64,000 nt of DNA from Treponema sp. UBA4873 (GCA_002399405.1 DHDP01000013.1:171329-235328), one strand, 5' to 3'; counted from the first letter of the stretch, positions 32,151 to 40,969 are shown. Program-made: numbers and translations. The notes: generated by a model from the letters alone, not told the origin.

Positions 32151-34058
32151 TCAATAGCCTCCCGAGCCGCCGCCTGCACAGCAGCTGCCGCTGCTGCCAG
32201 TATTATAATAATCGTCGGGATATACAAGTGTTTCGAACGACGATGCCTCCTTTTTTACCGCCGCCGTGTCTATTTTTGATATATCGTCGACAGTTTTGAC
32301 GTATCCGAAGAAGATACTGTCTCCTGTCGAGAATCCGAAACTTTCGCGGGGCATCACGAACAGACTGTTCTCGGACTGCTTTTCAAGCGGCACTATCGTC
32401 GTATACGCGGGAACTCTGAGTTCCGCGCTGCCGTCGTCGTCCGATTTGTTGCTGATAATCCACTGCGCAGGGATATCCTTCTGAAGCACTACGACGGCGG
32501 GCGAAAATCCTTCGTCGGTGAGCGTTATGCGTACTGTCTGGATATTCTGTCCTTCGTACGTATCCGGCCGGGCAACGGCAATTTCGTCCACCGGAATCGT
32601 GTAGCCGGAAGGCTTCGGCCCCTGCTGGTCGGGTTCGGAGGCTGCGGCGTCGAGCGAGGCCTGGTCGGCTACGACTTTTATGGAACTCCTTATCATGCCC
32701 ATCCAGCAGCTGTAGCGGAACGTGCCCGTTTTGTCGGGGGTGAACGTAATTGTATTTTCGCCCGTTTTAAATTGATATTGGATGTTGTATTCCGGAATAA
32801 TCATCCTGTTGTTGCATCCGTTGATGCTTCCGGGAGGCGCGTTGATTGTCCATTTTACGGGAACGCCCTGCCTGACGGTAATCGACGGATATCTGCCGGA
32901 AGCGAGAGTCGAGCTCACGGTCTGCACTCCGTTTTCCGTTTTTGCGGCGGAGCTGCCGGATGCTGGTTTTCCCGTACTCTGTGCGGCCGATACGGCGCTG
33001 GCGGGAAGAAATCTGTCGAGCGACAGGCCCGAAAGTACCCAGCCCTGAGAAAACATGGTGATTCCCATAACAGTCACGATGCACGCCCCTACGGTCATGA
33101 CGCGGTGCGTGAACTTTTTGCTCAGCACAGTGCTCAGCACGCCGAGTCCGAACATGAGCGGAACTGTTCCAAGCGCAAACAGCAGCATAGCCGCAGCTCC
33201 GCGGAGTGCGCTGCCGGAGGCAAGCGCATACAGCTGCATCGCCTGCAGCGGTCCGCACGGCATAAGTCCGTTGAGCAGCCCTATAACAAAAGGATTCGTG
33301 TTCGTACCTTTTATGCGGTTCAGTTTCGAACCGAGACGGGCCGGCATATGCGGCACGATATACCGTAAAAACGGAAACAGGCCGAGCATGTTTATTCCCA
33401 TGATGACCATGAAAACTCCGGCAGCAAGCTGCACCGCCCCGCGCGCTTTGCCGGAGAACGAAAACACCGAGCCGATGCCGCCCGCAATGCCGCCTGTTAT
33501 CGTATAGGAAACAACCCGGCCTCCGTTGTACAGCAGACTCGGAAAGAGAGAGCTTTTTACTCCGGCCGGACTGCCGTTCCGCGCCAGTGTCTGGGAAAGA
33601 TTGATTCCCCCGCACATCGCAATACAGTGAACGGAGGTGATGAGCCCTATGACGAACATCATGCCGAGTCCCATCCCCGCCTCCGCCGTCGGGAATGCGC
33701 TGAAAATCGACGCACCGTAACGGTCGAACAGCAGCGCCGCCGTGACGATGACTGCAAGCAGACCGAAAGCCCGTGCCCAGACAGGAGTCCGGGGCTGAGT
33801 CTGAATCACGTCGTCGTTTCCGGAAATACCGTAGCCGAGCTCTTCGACGATTTTCCTGATGTCGGACGACGAAACGATCGCGGTGTCGTAGACGACCTTA
33901 GCCGTACCTGCGCGGTAACTGACGATAACTGATTTGACACCGTCTGTCGACGCCAGTTTCTGCTCGATTCTGTTCTGGCAGGCGATGCACGACATACCGG
34001 TTATACGGAAAAACTCCGTTTTCACCGTGGATTCCTGAGATTGTTCACTGTGTTCCAT
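32151..34058 (-). CDS. Fusion: HMA metal-binding + TauE/SafE-like (CcoH/DsbD-type) membrane + cupredoxin-like domains
   Basis: The 635-residue multi-domain envelope protein starts with a heavy-metal-associated domain (GMSCIACQNR, residues 21-30, metal Cys 24 and 27). A membrane region of about six segments follows, of the sulfite-exporter/urease-accessory type (GLITSVHCIAMCGGINLS and LLNGLMPCGPLQAMQLY, paired Cys in each). A cupredoxin-like periplasmic domain follows (YPSITVRQGVPVKWTINAPPGS; FRYSCWMGMIRS), then a second beta domain (GFSPAVVVLQKDIPAQWII) and a Cys-rich C-terminal tail. Together this suggests handling copper or another thiophilic metal and moving electrons or metal to periplasmic sites. 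It lies between DUF2318 and a two-component pair. The cargo is inferred. Confidence 0.88.
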   Translation of the reverse strand: MEHSEQSQESTVKTEFFRITGMSCIACQNRIEQKLASTDGVKSVIVSYRAGTAKVVYDTAIVSSSDIRKIVEELGYGISGNDDVIQTQPRTPVWARAFGLLAVIVTAALLFDRYGASIFSAFPTAEAGMGLGMMFVIGLITSVHCIAMCGGINLSQTLARNGSPAGVKSSLFPSLLYNGGRVVSYTITGGIAGGIGSVFSFSGKARGAVQLAAGVFMVIMGINMLGLFPFLRYIVPHMPARLGSKLNRIKGTNTNPFVIGLLNGLMPCGPLQAMQLYALASGSALRGAAAMLLFALGTVPLMFGLGVLSTVLSKKFTHRVMTVGACIVTVMGITMFSQGWVLSGLSLDRFLPASAVSAAQSTGKPASGSSAAKTENGVQTVSSTLASGRYPSITVRQGVPVKWTINAPPGSINGCNNRMIIPEYNIQYQFKTGENTITFTPDKTGTFRYSCWMGMIRSSIKVVADQASLDAAASEPDQQGPKPSGYTIPVDEIAVARPDTYEGQNIQTVRITLTDEGFSPAVVVLQKDIPAQWIISNKSDDDGSAELRVPAYTTIVPLEKQSENSLFVMPRESFGFSTGDSIFFGYVKTVDDISKIDTAAVKKEASSFETLVYPDDYYNTGSSGSCCAGGGSGGY

Positions 34059-34060
34059 AA

Positions 34061-34561
34061 TCAGCTTCTTTTCCAGTTTCCGAAGATTGATTTTGCCTGC
34101 TTCAGCAGCGCAAGAGGTACGGTGATTTTCGTGTCGGTCTCCTGCTTGTACTGTTCGGGAACAGGGACAGGATTACATCCGCCCGCACGCACGCCCACCT
34201 GGCTCATACGGAACCTGTTGCCGCAGTTCTGGCAGACAAGCACGCTTCCTTCCTGCCGGTAAAATCCGCGGCCGGAATTGTAGCAGACCTGGCACGTATT
34301 GAACGCTGTTCTCACAGTTCCGTCAGGAGCGCGCACCGCGAGCACTTCAATCCGCGTGCCGTCTATGTCGGCCGGGAAGAACACCGCGTTTTTGCCGATT
34401 TCGGAGACGTTGATGACAATGTCGCTGTTTTTTACCGCAGACCGCACCGTGTTAAGGGCGGACGTCCCTGACTGGGCCGCGGCGCGCGCAGCACCGGCAG
34501 CTGCAAACATGCCGGTGAAAAAAAGCACCTGAAAAATCTTTTTGGACGGATTAAATTTCAT
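34061..34561 (-). CDS. DUF2318 family secreted metal-binding protein
   Basis: The 166-residue product starts at the ATG at 34561 after AAGGA; a longer frame to 34615 adds 18 residues without a ribosome site. A signal peptide (FFTGMFAAAGAARAAA) is followed by the DUF2318 Cys set: CQVC, VCQNCG, and GGCNP near the end. DUF2318 proteins are found with the HMA-TauE/cupredoxin fusions and are thought to bind iron or a metal-cofactor in the envelope. It ends three bases before the fusion gene, so they are co-transcribed. It lies 113 bases after the NifK-like gene. Confidence 0.85.
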   Translation of the reverse strand: MKFNPSKKIFQVLFFTGMFAAAGAARAAAQSGTSALNTVRSAVKNSDIVINVSEIGKNAVFFPADIDGTRIEVLAVRAPDGTVRTAFNTCQVCYNSGRGFYRQEGSVLVCQNCGNRFRMSQVGVRAGGCNPVPVPEQYKQETDTKITVPLALLKQAKSIFGNWKRS

Positions 34562-34673
34562 TTCTGTGTTCCTTACTGTCTGAATTTCAGAACCTCTATG
34601 TTCCGATACATCCAAATATAAGGGACAACTGTGTATAAATTATGTAGCCGGCGGAAACAATTTTACAAAACAG

Positions 34674-35957
34674 TTACAGATCGTCGTACAGGTCTTCAAC
34701 GAGCGTCAGGCAGCCCCTGTATCCGCCGTACGTGCGGTTGAACACGAGTTTGTCGGTTACGGGATACGACAGAACGCTGCACTGACACCCTTTCCGGCTG
34801 CCGATTTCCCGTTCGTTCGTGCTGCCGATAAGCAGCGTGATTTCGTCGTTTTTCGCAAGCAGTTTTTCAATGTCGTACTGGTCTGAGGCAAAATACACTT
34901 CCGGCGCACGCGCATATTCCAAATTTGTTATGCGTTTTCTGACTGCATCCTTATCTTTGTCGCGGAACAGCGGTTCGCTCACAATCGTCAAAAGCGGCGT
35001 AAAACTGTAGTCGTTCGCGAGAAAGCGCGTAAATCCGACCGCATAGTTCGAATCGCTTACGACTGCGAAACGCTTCCAGCTGAGCTTTCCGATCGCCTGC
35101 TCGAAATAATCGTAGACGTACTCCTCTTCCTTCCGTACGACAGATTCCACTTTTCCGGAATCAAGCGAAAGCGCTTCCCCTACCTGACGTACGAATGCGG
35201 TCGTATCTGTCGCACCGACAGGCATTCCCTCTATTCGAAGCGTCGGAATGCCGAACTGCCCGGACAGTTTTTTCTCGGCACCGCGGAGCAGCCAGGGATG
35301 AATGATGATGTTCAGCGCCGCACTGCCTGCCCGCTTCACCGCGTCGATTCCCTGATGTTCCGTAAAAAACGTGTTGACTTCGAGACCGAGCGCCCTGAGT
35401 ATGCGCGTAAACTCTTCCAGCGTTCCGCTCCAGTACGGATCGTGATAGGGAACGATGCCGAACAGATTAACGAGATTCTGCTGCCTCGGCCCTTTAACCA
35501 TGATTTTGTCTATAAACGTATCTATGACGGACTCGTATCCGAGCATGTCGTTTCCGGCAAATCCCGGCGTGTCGATAGCGTACACAGGCTTCGGCGCATT
35601 TTTGAATTCCGAAACGACGCTCTGGATGTCGTCCCCGTTTATGCCCGCAGTGCATCCGGTAAGCACAAAATACGCGTCCGCGTCGATTATCTCCATCGCT
35701 CCCTGAATAGTCGTGCGGAGCTTGTCCGTCCCGCCGAACACGACCTCTTTCTCAAGCATGTTCGTCGAAGGCAGTGAAACTCCCGAAAGAAACGACGCAG
35801 TCCTGCCGCACGACTGTCCCTGCTCCGACGCGCACGTCTGCATGCAGCATCCGGGACCTGAATGGTACACCGGACAGAACCGGTCGACTGCACTGAGCAC
35901 GGCGTTGATTCCGGCAAGCGCGCACCCTCCGCGGGGATTCTCAGTTACTTCCGACAT
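34674..35957 (-). CDS. Nitrogenase-like reductase subunit, NifK-type (nflK/marK-like)
   Basis: The 427-residue protein of the nitrogenase component 1 family has the three P-cluster-type Cys: C12 (PRGGCALAG), C37 (HSGPGC) and C102 (LTGCTAGINGDD, matching the TTCMAEVIGDD region of NifK). The C terminus NRTYGGYRGCLTLVEDLYDDL resembles the NifK end. It is about 90 residues shorter than true NifK, mostly at the N terminus, as in nitrogenase-like reductases. Its start overlaps the NifD-like stop by 13 bases, so the two are coupled and should form an alpha2beta2-type enzyme with the NifH-like protein at 61109. Sulfur-gene context argues for a C-S bond reductase rather than dinitrogen fixation. Confidence 0.85.
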   Translation of the reverse strand: MSEVTENPRGGCALAGINAVLSAVDRFCPVYHSGPGCCMQTCASEQGQSCGRTASFLSGVSLPSTNMLEKEVVFGGTDKLRTTIQGAMEIIDADAYFVLTGCTAGINGDDIQSVVSEFKNAPKPVYAIDTPGFAGNDMLGYESVIDTFIDKIMVKGPRQQNLVNLFGIVPYHDPYWSGTLEEFTRILRALGLEVNTFFTEHQGIDAVKRAGSAALNIIIHPWLLRGAEKKLSGQFGIPTLRIEGMPVGATDTTAFVRQVGEALSLDSGKVESVVRKEEEYVYDYFEQAIGKLSWKRFAVVSDSNYAVGFTRFLANDYSFTPLLTIVSEPLFRDKDKDAVRKRITNLEYARAPEVYFASDQYDIEKLLAKNDEITLLIGSTNEREIGSRKGCQCSVLSYPVTDKLVFNRTYGGYRGCLTLVEDLYDDL

Positions 35958-37420
35958 GTATTTTCTCCTGCTGCTTTAATATATTTAAACGGATCTTCGC
36001 TGTACCACGACTCCCTGTACGGAAGGCGCGCGTGAGCGGCGAGCTTTACGTTGAATCCGGGATTCTCTATCTGGTCAGCCATTTTGTTGCCGAGATACAA
36101 AAGACCGTCGTATCCCATCGTCGGACGCTTTCCGTCGAGAACGTGCGTCGTCGGTATGCCGAAACGCGCGGACCATTCGGGAACGCCGATGAACACGTCG
36201 GGCTTCAGCCTGTTCACGATGTTCACCTGTTCGAACGGTTCCATGTTCGCCACGTCGACGACAAAATCCTTGTGTATGCCGTTGAGGTATTCAATGTCGG
36301 TCTGCGCGTCCTGATTGTACGTCGGCGTTTCGAGCCCGACAAGTTTCATGCCGAAGTCGTCTATAAGCGCGGCTGCCGCAAACGAGCGGCCCGTTCCTCC
36401 GCAGATGAACACGCGCTTTCCTTCGAGCCGTTTCCGTATGCGGGCGACAAGCGGAAGAATCCGTTCATGCTCGCGCGCAATTATTTCCTCCGCTTCCTTT
36501 TCCTTTCCCGCGACTTTAGCGATGCCGCGGAACCACGCGTCCGTGTTGCGTACTCCGATCGGCATGACCGTGTGCGAATACGGAATACCGTATTTCCGCT
36601 TCAGTTCAATCATGAATTCGTCCGCGAACACCTTGCAGATGGACGTCGATGCTGATGCGGCCGGTATTTTAAGGATCGACTCGAGGCTGCCGTAGAACGG
36701 AATGTAGTTCACCGTAAGTCCGAGCTGCCCGAGCATCCGCTCCATTTCAAGCTGATCCTTGTAGCTGACAGTCGTCGGCGCGAACAGATTGACGAGCCCC
36801 GGAATCTTCGGTACGTGCCTGTCTTTCAGAATGTACTTCGAAATGGAAATGAACGCGCTGTCGAAGCCCGACGCGCAGATTTTCGATTTGAATCCTTCGC
36901 AGTGAACGGGAACAAGAATCGCCTTACTGTTCGCCTGTTCGTTTTCCACTATGCCGTCGAGGTCGTCGCCTATCATGCCGGACGCGCACGACGCGTAGAT
37001 GAATATCAGTTTCGGCGCATACCGTTCCTCCGCCTGGTGAATCGCCCGCACAAGTTTTTTGCCGCCGCCGAAAACAATATCGTCCGAATCAAGATTGGTG
37101 ACAATGATGTGCGGATTGCGTATGTATTTTACACCGCGGTGCGCCTGACCGACGCGGTACATATCCACTGCCATAACGGTGCACCCGACGCATCCCTGAG
37201 GCGAATGGGCTATGAAGACAGCGTCGTCGAGCGACATGAGCGCCGCCATGCTGTTTATCTCCTGACACTGCAGCCCCTGCGCAAACGTCCTGTCGGCGGC
37301 TTTGAGACATTTCTTTTCGAAACTGTACGCCAGTTCTTCGCTGCTTCCGCCGAGATCGTTGTACGTTTCCGGCCGTCGCTCCCGTATTCCCGAATATGTT
37401 TCCGGCATCCCCTGCTCCAT
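35945..37420 (-). CDS. Nitrogenase-like reductase subunit, NifD-type (nflD/marD-like)
   Basis: The 491-residue protein aligns with NifD. The P-cluster cysteines are kept: C52 (GLQCQEI), C77 (SPQGCVGC) and C145 (YASCASGMIGDD). The cofactor-anchoring Cys (C275 of Azotobacter NifD) is matched by C262 (TSICKVFADEF..KRKYGIPY). The cofactor His (H442, in GPYHGFDG) aligns with Met435 in RPTMGYDG. So a complex Fe-S cofactor is probable, bound differently from FeMo-co. The gene follows the aminotransferase by nine bases in an operon whose promoter and attenuator are of the sulfur type. The closest known system is methylthio-alkane reductase; assignment to it needs phylogeny. Confidence 0.85.
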   Translation of the reverse strand: MEQGMPETYSGIRERRPETYNDLGGSSEELAYSFEKKCLKAADRTFAQGLQCQEINSMAALMSLDDAVFIAHSPQGCVGCTVMAVDMYRVGQAHRGVKYIRNPHIIVTNLDSDDIVFGGGKKLVRAIHQAEERYAPKLIFIYASCASGMIGDDLDGIVENEQANSKAILVPVHCEGFKSKICASGFDSAFISISKYILKDRHVPKIPGLVNLFAPTTVSYKDQLEMERMLGQLGLTVNYIPFYGSLESILKIPAASASTSICKVFADEFMIELKRKYGIPYSHTVMPIGVRNTDAWFRGIAKVAGKEKEAEEIIAREHERILPLVARIRKRLEGKRVFICGGTGRSFAAAALIDDFGMKLVGLETPTYNQDAQTDIEYLNGIHKDFVVDVANMEPFEQVNIVNRLKPDVFIGVPEWSARFGIPTTHVLDGKRPTMGYDGLLYLGNKMADQIENPGFNVKLAAHARLPYRESWYSEDPFKYIKAAGENTCRK

Positions 37421-37429
37421 TAATAATTA

Positions 37430-38530
37430 TTATTTTATGATTTCTTCGAGTACTCTGATCACTTCGGCATTGTCTTCCCGTGTGCCTATCGATATCCGCA
37501 CCCACGTGGGAAGACCGAACTCAGCAGCCGGACGTATCAGTATTCTCCGTTTCAGGAATTCGGCCTCGATCCACGTGCTGTCCTTTCCCGTATCGAACAG
37601 AATAAAATTCCCGTTCGATCTGATATAGTTCAGGCCGAGTTTCTCAAGTTCAGTATAGTAGAGTTCCAGCCCTTCCCTGTTGTTCTCCAGAACTTTTTTT
37701 CTGAACTCCGCATCGTCGAGGCTCACCAGTGCCGCTTCCTGTGCGAGCGTGTTCACGTTTATGGGTATGCGGACTTTGTTCATATTCCGTATGATTTCAG
37801 GATTCGTTATTCCGAATCCTATTCTGAAAGACGCAAGGCCGTAGACTTTCGAAAAAGTTCTGAGAAGAATTACATTCGTAAATTTCTTCAACAGGTACAC
37901 AGTGTCGGGATATTCTTCGGATATGAAGTCTATATACGCTTCATCAAGAACAACAATAATATCACTTCTGACTGCCTCAAGAAAATTAAGCAGCTCGTTC
38001 TGACCGAGCAGCGTTCCCGTCGGATTGTTCGGATTGCATATCCATATAACTTTCGTTTTTCCGGTTATTTTCTTTTGTATACTGTCGAGATCGATTCTAA
38101 AATTCGTCAGGGGCACGTATACCGGTACGGCGTCCATCTGCAGCGTGACGTTCGTATACCAGCCGAACGACGGGACGGGAATGACTGACTCACCGCCCGG
38201 TTCGAGAAAAGTCTCTGCAACGAGCGAAATCAGTTCGAACGAACCGTTCCCGAAAATAAAATCAGCTTCGTCTGTTTTATACACGGACGACAGTTTTTCC
38301 CGGAGCTTCGTGCAGTTCGTATCGGGATAATACGGCAACAGGCTGACATTCTTCACCGCTTCAGCTGCACGGGGAGAACAGCCTAATCTGTTTTCGTTCC
38401 CTGCAAGTTTGATGACGTCGGAAAAACCGTATTCTCTTTTCACCGATTCAAGCGTCCGCGCCGGACGGTAATCGCTTATTTTTTCCAGAGCCGTCCGCGC
38501 CCTCACCGCCGTATTATTTTTTCTGAACAT
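37430..38530 (-). CDS. HisC-type (histidinol-phosphate/methionine-type) aminotransferase
   Basis: The 366-residue fold-type I PLP enzyme has AGNENRLG at the N-terminal arm, ICNPNNPTGT, DEAYIDF and the PLP lysine in TFSKVYGLASFRIGF. The ATG at 38530 follows AGGG and overlaps the upstream stop; an earlier ATG at 38578 lies inside the dehydrogenase gene. HisC-like enzymes also serve as aromatic or methionine/KMTB aminotransferases. No other his genes are nearby; it sits between a 2-oxoacid-type dehydrogenase and nflDK. Conversion of methionine to 4-methylthio-2-oxobutanoate is therefore a fitting but unproven role. Confidence 0.85.
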   Translation of the reverse strand: MFRKNNTAVRARTALEKISDYRPARTLESVKREYGFSDVIKLAGNENRLGCSPRAAEAVKNVSLLPYYPDTNCTKLREKLSSVYKTDEADFIFGNGSFELISLVAETFLEPGGESVIPVPSFGWYTNVTLQMDAVPVYVPLTNFRIDLDSIQKKITGKTKVIWICNPNNPTGTLLGQNELLNFLEAVRSDIIVVLDEAYIDFISEEYPDTVYLLKKFTNVILLRTFSKVYGLASFRIGFGITNPEIIRNMNKVRIPINVNTLAQEAALVSLDDAEFRKKVLENNREGLELYYTELEKLGLNYIRSNGNFILFDTGKDSTWIEAEFLKRRILIRPAAEFGLPTWVRISIGTREDNAEVIRVLEEIIK

Positions 38531-39611
38531 TTTCCCTATACTCCCCGACAAGACTGTCTGCCGTTTTAAAACCTGCAACTATTTCTTCCGTCGTCCGGCC
38601 GAATCCGAAATGCGTATACTCGGGAAATTCCGCAAGTATTCTGTCTGCAATAACCGGCAAGTCCCTGTCTTCAAGCTGCAAATCCGAAAGTGTGAAAGCT
38701 TCGTCAAACCCTGCAAGCCGCTGTATAGTCTCCCTGATTTCTTTGTCCGATTTTTTCTGGAGCACCAGCTGCGTTATGATGCCGAACGCCACAAGTTCGC
38801 CGTGAAGCATCACCCGCGACGCAGGTATTCTCCGCGACGCGTGGTAAAACGGATGGGCGAAACCGGAATACGCACGGGCTCCGACGAAACTTCCGACAAG
38901 ACCCGCGAGATAAAATACGGAATCGATCGTACAGACTGCGTTGTCTGTTATTTTCCCGGCTCTTTTTTCTTCAAGAGCGGCGGACGCTTTCTTTTCAAGC
39001 TGGTCAAAAGCCAGTTTTGCGCTGTAAACGGAAATTTGAAGAGGCAGCGGATCATCGTTTCCTGTCATCCCGAGAGAATTTTCGTACCATTTCGCAAACG
39101 TATCGACAATTCCCGCTTTTATATACCGCTCGGGAGCATCCATCAGTATCTTTGTATCCGCCACTATAACCCGGGGCGTGTGCGGATTTGCGTAGAACTG
39201 CTCGAAGTCGCCATCTTTCGTATAGATGATTGAAACGGCAGCCCACGGAGCACACGTTGCCGCAATAGTCGGTACGGAAATTACAGGCAGTCCCGCCAGC
39301 GTGCCGGCAGCCTTTGCGGCATCATGGACTCTGCCTCCGCCGACAGCAGCGATGAACGCCGCTCTGTTCTCTTTTGCTTCTTCCGCAATCTGCTTCGCTT
39401 TTTCGAGTGTCGGATATCCTGCAAACGGGAAAAAAGTGAAAGAGACGTAATTTTCCAAAAAACTTTTTTTGAGTACATCCTGTACGGCGCTGAACGCTGT
39501 CGTTCCCGCCACTACTAATCCTGTCGTTCCGTACTCCCTGACGTATTTACCCGCATTGTTCAAAGCGCCTGGTTCACTTATGTATTTTTCCGGAGTCTTA
39601 ATCTCAAACAT
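38514..39611 (-). CDS. Iron-containing/GldA-type alcohol dehydrogenase (possible 2-oxoacid reductase)
   Basis: The 365-residue protein is of the glycerol dehydrogenase/HcxA (YbdH) branch of group III dehydrogenases. The nucleotide motif is AAVGGGRVHDAAKAAG. Metal ligands are expected in DTFAKWYE, SGFAHPFYHA and MLHGELVAFG (Asp and two His). In E. coli, HcxA is encoded beside the methionine aminotransferase YbdL and reduces 2-oxoacids. The same pairing occurs here, so reduction of 4-methylthio-2-oxobutanoate to its hydroxy acid is a plausible role. It is first in the operon with the HisC-type gene and nflDK. Confidence 0.83.
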   Translation of the reverse strand: MFEIKTPEKYISEPGALNNAGKYVREYGTTGLVVAGTTAFSAVQDVLKKSFLENYVSFTFFPFAGYPTLEKAKQIAEEAKENRAAFIAAVGGGRVHDAAKAAGTLAGLPVISVPTIAATCAPWAAVSIIYTKDGDFEQFYANPHTPRVIVADTKILMDAPERYIKAGIVDTFAKWYENSLGMTGNDDPLPLQISVYSAKLAFDQLEKKASAALEEKRAGKITDNAVCTIDSVFYLAGLVGSFVGARAYSGFAHPFYHASRRIPASRVMLHGELVAFGIITQLVLQKKSDKEIRETIQRLAGFDEAFTLSDLQLEDRDLPVIADRILAEFPEYTHFGFGRTTEEIVAGFKTADSLVGEYRENVQKK

Positions 39612-39663
39612 ATATTTTCATCCGCCTCCTGATCGATCTCACCGCCGCATATGCCGCACAAAT

Positions 39664-39752
39664 AAAAAAGGTTCCGGCACTGGTATATTTCTATCTCAGT
39701 GCCGGAACCTCCGGTTGTCCAGTCAGTTCCTTTCTAAAAATTATAAACTATT
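39664..39752 (-). ncRNA. Sulfur leader RNA 3: minimal attenuator upstream of dehydrogenase-nflDK operon
   Basis: This copy lacks the long 5' stem. Soon after the operator comes the core hairpin CTGACTGGACAACCGGAGGT (39704-39730, stem GGAAC/GTTCC). The terminator GGTTCCGGCACTG/CAGTGCCGGAACC with a T run follows (39664-39709). Its terminator stem differs from copy 2 at paired positions but still pairs. The short form shows that the minimal regulatory unit is the hairpin-terminator pair, about 65 bases. Confidence 0.72.
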
Positions 39753-39805
39753 ACCTACTATTCCAATATGTTTTTGATAATAATGCGGGTGCCGGTATTT
39801 GTCAA
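39753..39805 (-). promoter_or_regulatory. Promoter with Rrf2-type operator (dehydrogenase-aminotransferase-nflDK)
   Basis: On the minus strand, TTGACA (39800-39805) and TATTAT (39777-39782) are 17 bases apart. The operator is 39753-39771 (ACATATTGGAATAGTAGGT in transcript sense), the least symmetric of the set. Confidence 0.72.
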
Positions 39806-39821
39806 GTATGCGGCGGCATGT

Positions 39822-40937
39822 TCAGCCCCACACTTCCTCCGCTATTTCCTTTACGAGCGCAAGTTTCGCCCACTGTTCGGCTTCCGTAAGTTTATTGCCG
39901 ATCTCGCACGAGGCAAAACCGCACTGAGGACTTAGACACAGCCGTTCGAGCGGAATATACCGGGCGGCCTCGTGTATCCGTGCAATGACAGCCTGTTTAT
40001 CTTCGAGATGCGGAGACTTTGTTGTAACGAGTCCGAGCACCACTTTTTTGTCTCCGCTCACTTTTGATAGCGGCGCAAAGCCGCCCGAGCGGGCGTCGTC
40101 GTATTCAAGGTAGTACGCATCGACGTTTTCGCGTGCAAACAGCACAGCCGCGACAGCATCGTACGAACCGGAACTTGCATATGTGGAATGAAAGTTACCC
40201 CTGCACACGTGCGTGTTGATGACGAGGTCTCCGGGCTTTCCGTCGACGGCAAGGTTGTTGATTGCCAGAAGCTGCTCCTGTATTTCCTTAAGACCGGCCG
40301 TCGTGGTGCCGAAAAGCGACGTCGCACGCGGATCCACAAGCATACCCCACGAACAGTCGTCGAACTGGATATTGCGGCAGCCGGCGTCGTATAAGGCGCG
40401 GATTACCTTTTTATACCCGGCGGCGATATCATGCACAAGTTCCTCCGTAGTCCCGTAATACTTCCGGGTGTTCTCCAGCGCGAACGGCATAATCATCTGT
40501 TCAAGAAACTGTGCCGGAGCCGGAATAGTCTGCTTTGCGGCAGTTTCCGCGTCTTCAAACGCTTGTACGAATTTGTAATGGTCCACGAACGGATGATGGT
40601 CTACCGAAACTTTTCCGGTAAGATACGTATCGTCGATCATCGCGGCTTCGCCGTGGAACGGAAGGCCTGTTTGAGTTTTCGAATGCCCGACACCGTCGAA
40701 CGCCCACATAAAATCGAGGTGCCACGTTGCGCGGCGGAATTCTCCGTCGGTGATGACATGAAATCCCGCCTTTTTCTGCGCCGAGACGAGACTGCTGATG
40801 GCTTCGTCCTCCGCTCCTGTCAGTTCTTCTTTCGTGATTCTGCCCGCTTCAAAATCGGAACGAGCTTTTTTCAATGAAGCCGGACGGAGAAAACTGCCGA
40901 CAAAGTCGAATCTGAACGGAGTATGCAATGTGCTCAT
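39822..40937 (-). CDS. MetE-like cobalamin-independent methionine synthase family protein
   Basis: The 371-residue protein matches the catalytic C-terminal half of MetE (YxjG/YxjH type), without the N-terminal duplicated barrel. Zinc ligands are visible as HVC in VINTHVCRGNFHS, the Glu in YYLEYDDARSG and the Cys in LSPQCGFASCE. It would transfer a methyl group to homocysteine or a similar thiol in the cytoplasm. Core-MetE proteins of this kind may use a different methyl donor from folate. Its promoter has TTGCTG/TATAAT and no palindromic operator; it is divergent from the PLP gene at 41121. Confidence 0.88.
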   Translation of the reverse strand: MSTLHTPFRFDFVGSFLRPASLKKARSDFEAGRITKEELTGAEDEAISSLVSAQKKAGFHVITDGEFRRATWHLDFMWAFDGVGHSKTQTGLPFHGEAAMIDDTYLTGKVSVDHHPFVDHYKFVQAFEDAETAAKQTIPAPAQFLEQMIMPFALENTRKYYGTTEELVHDIAAGYKKVIRALYDAGCRNIQFDDCSWGMLVDPRATSLFGTTTAGLKEIQEQLLAINNLAVDGKPGDLVINTHVCRGNFHSTYASSGSYDAVAAVLFARENVDAYYLEYDDARSGGFAPLSKVSGDKKVVLGLVTTKSPHLEDKQAVIARIHEAARYIPLERLCLSPQCGFASCEIGNKLTEAEQWAKLALVKEIAEEVWG

Positions 40938-40969
40938 AATTACCTGCCTTTACGATGTGTATTGGTAAA

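Noticed and set aside
32098..32227. N-terminal extension of the response regulator
   Set aside because: The added residues come from the out-of-frame end of the upstream fusion gene; the start at 32098 has a ribosome site and gives a normal receiver domain.
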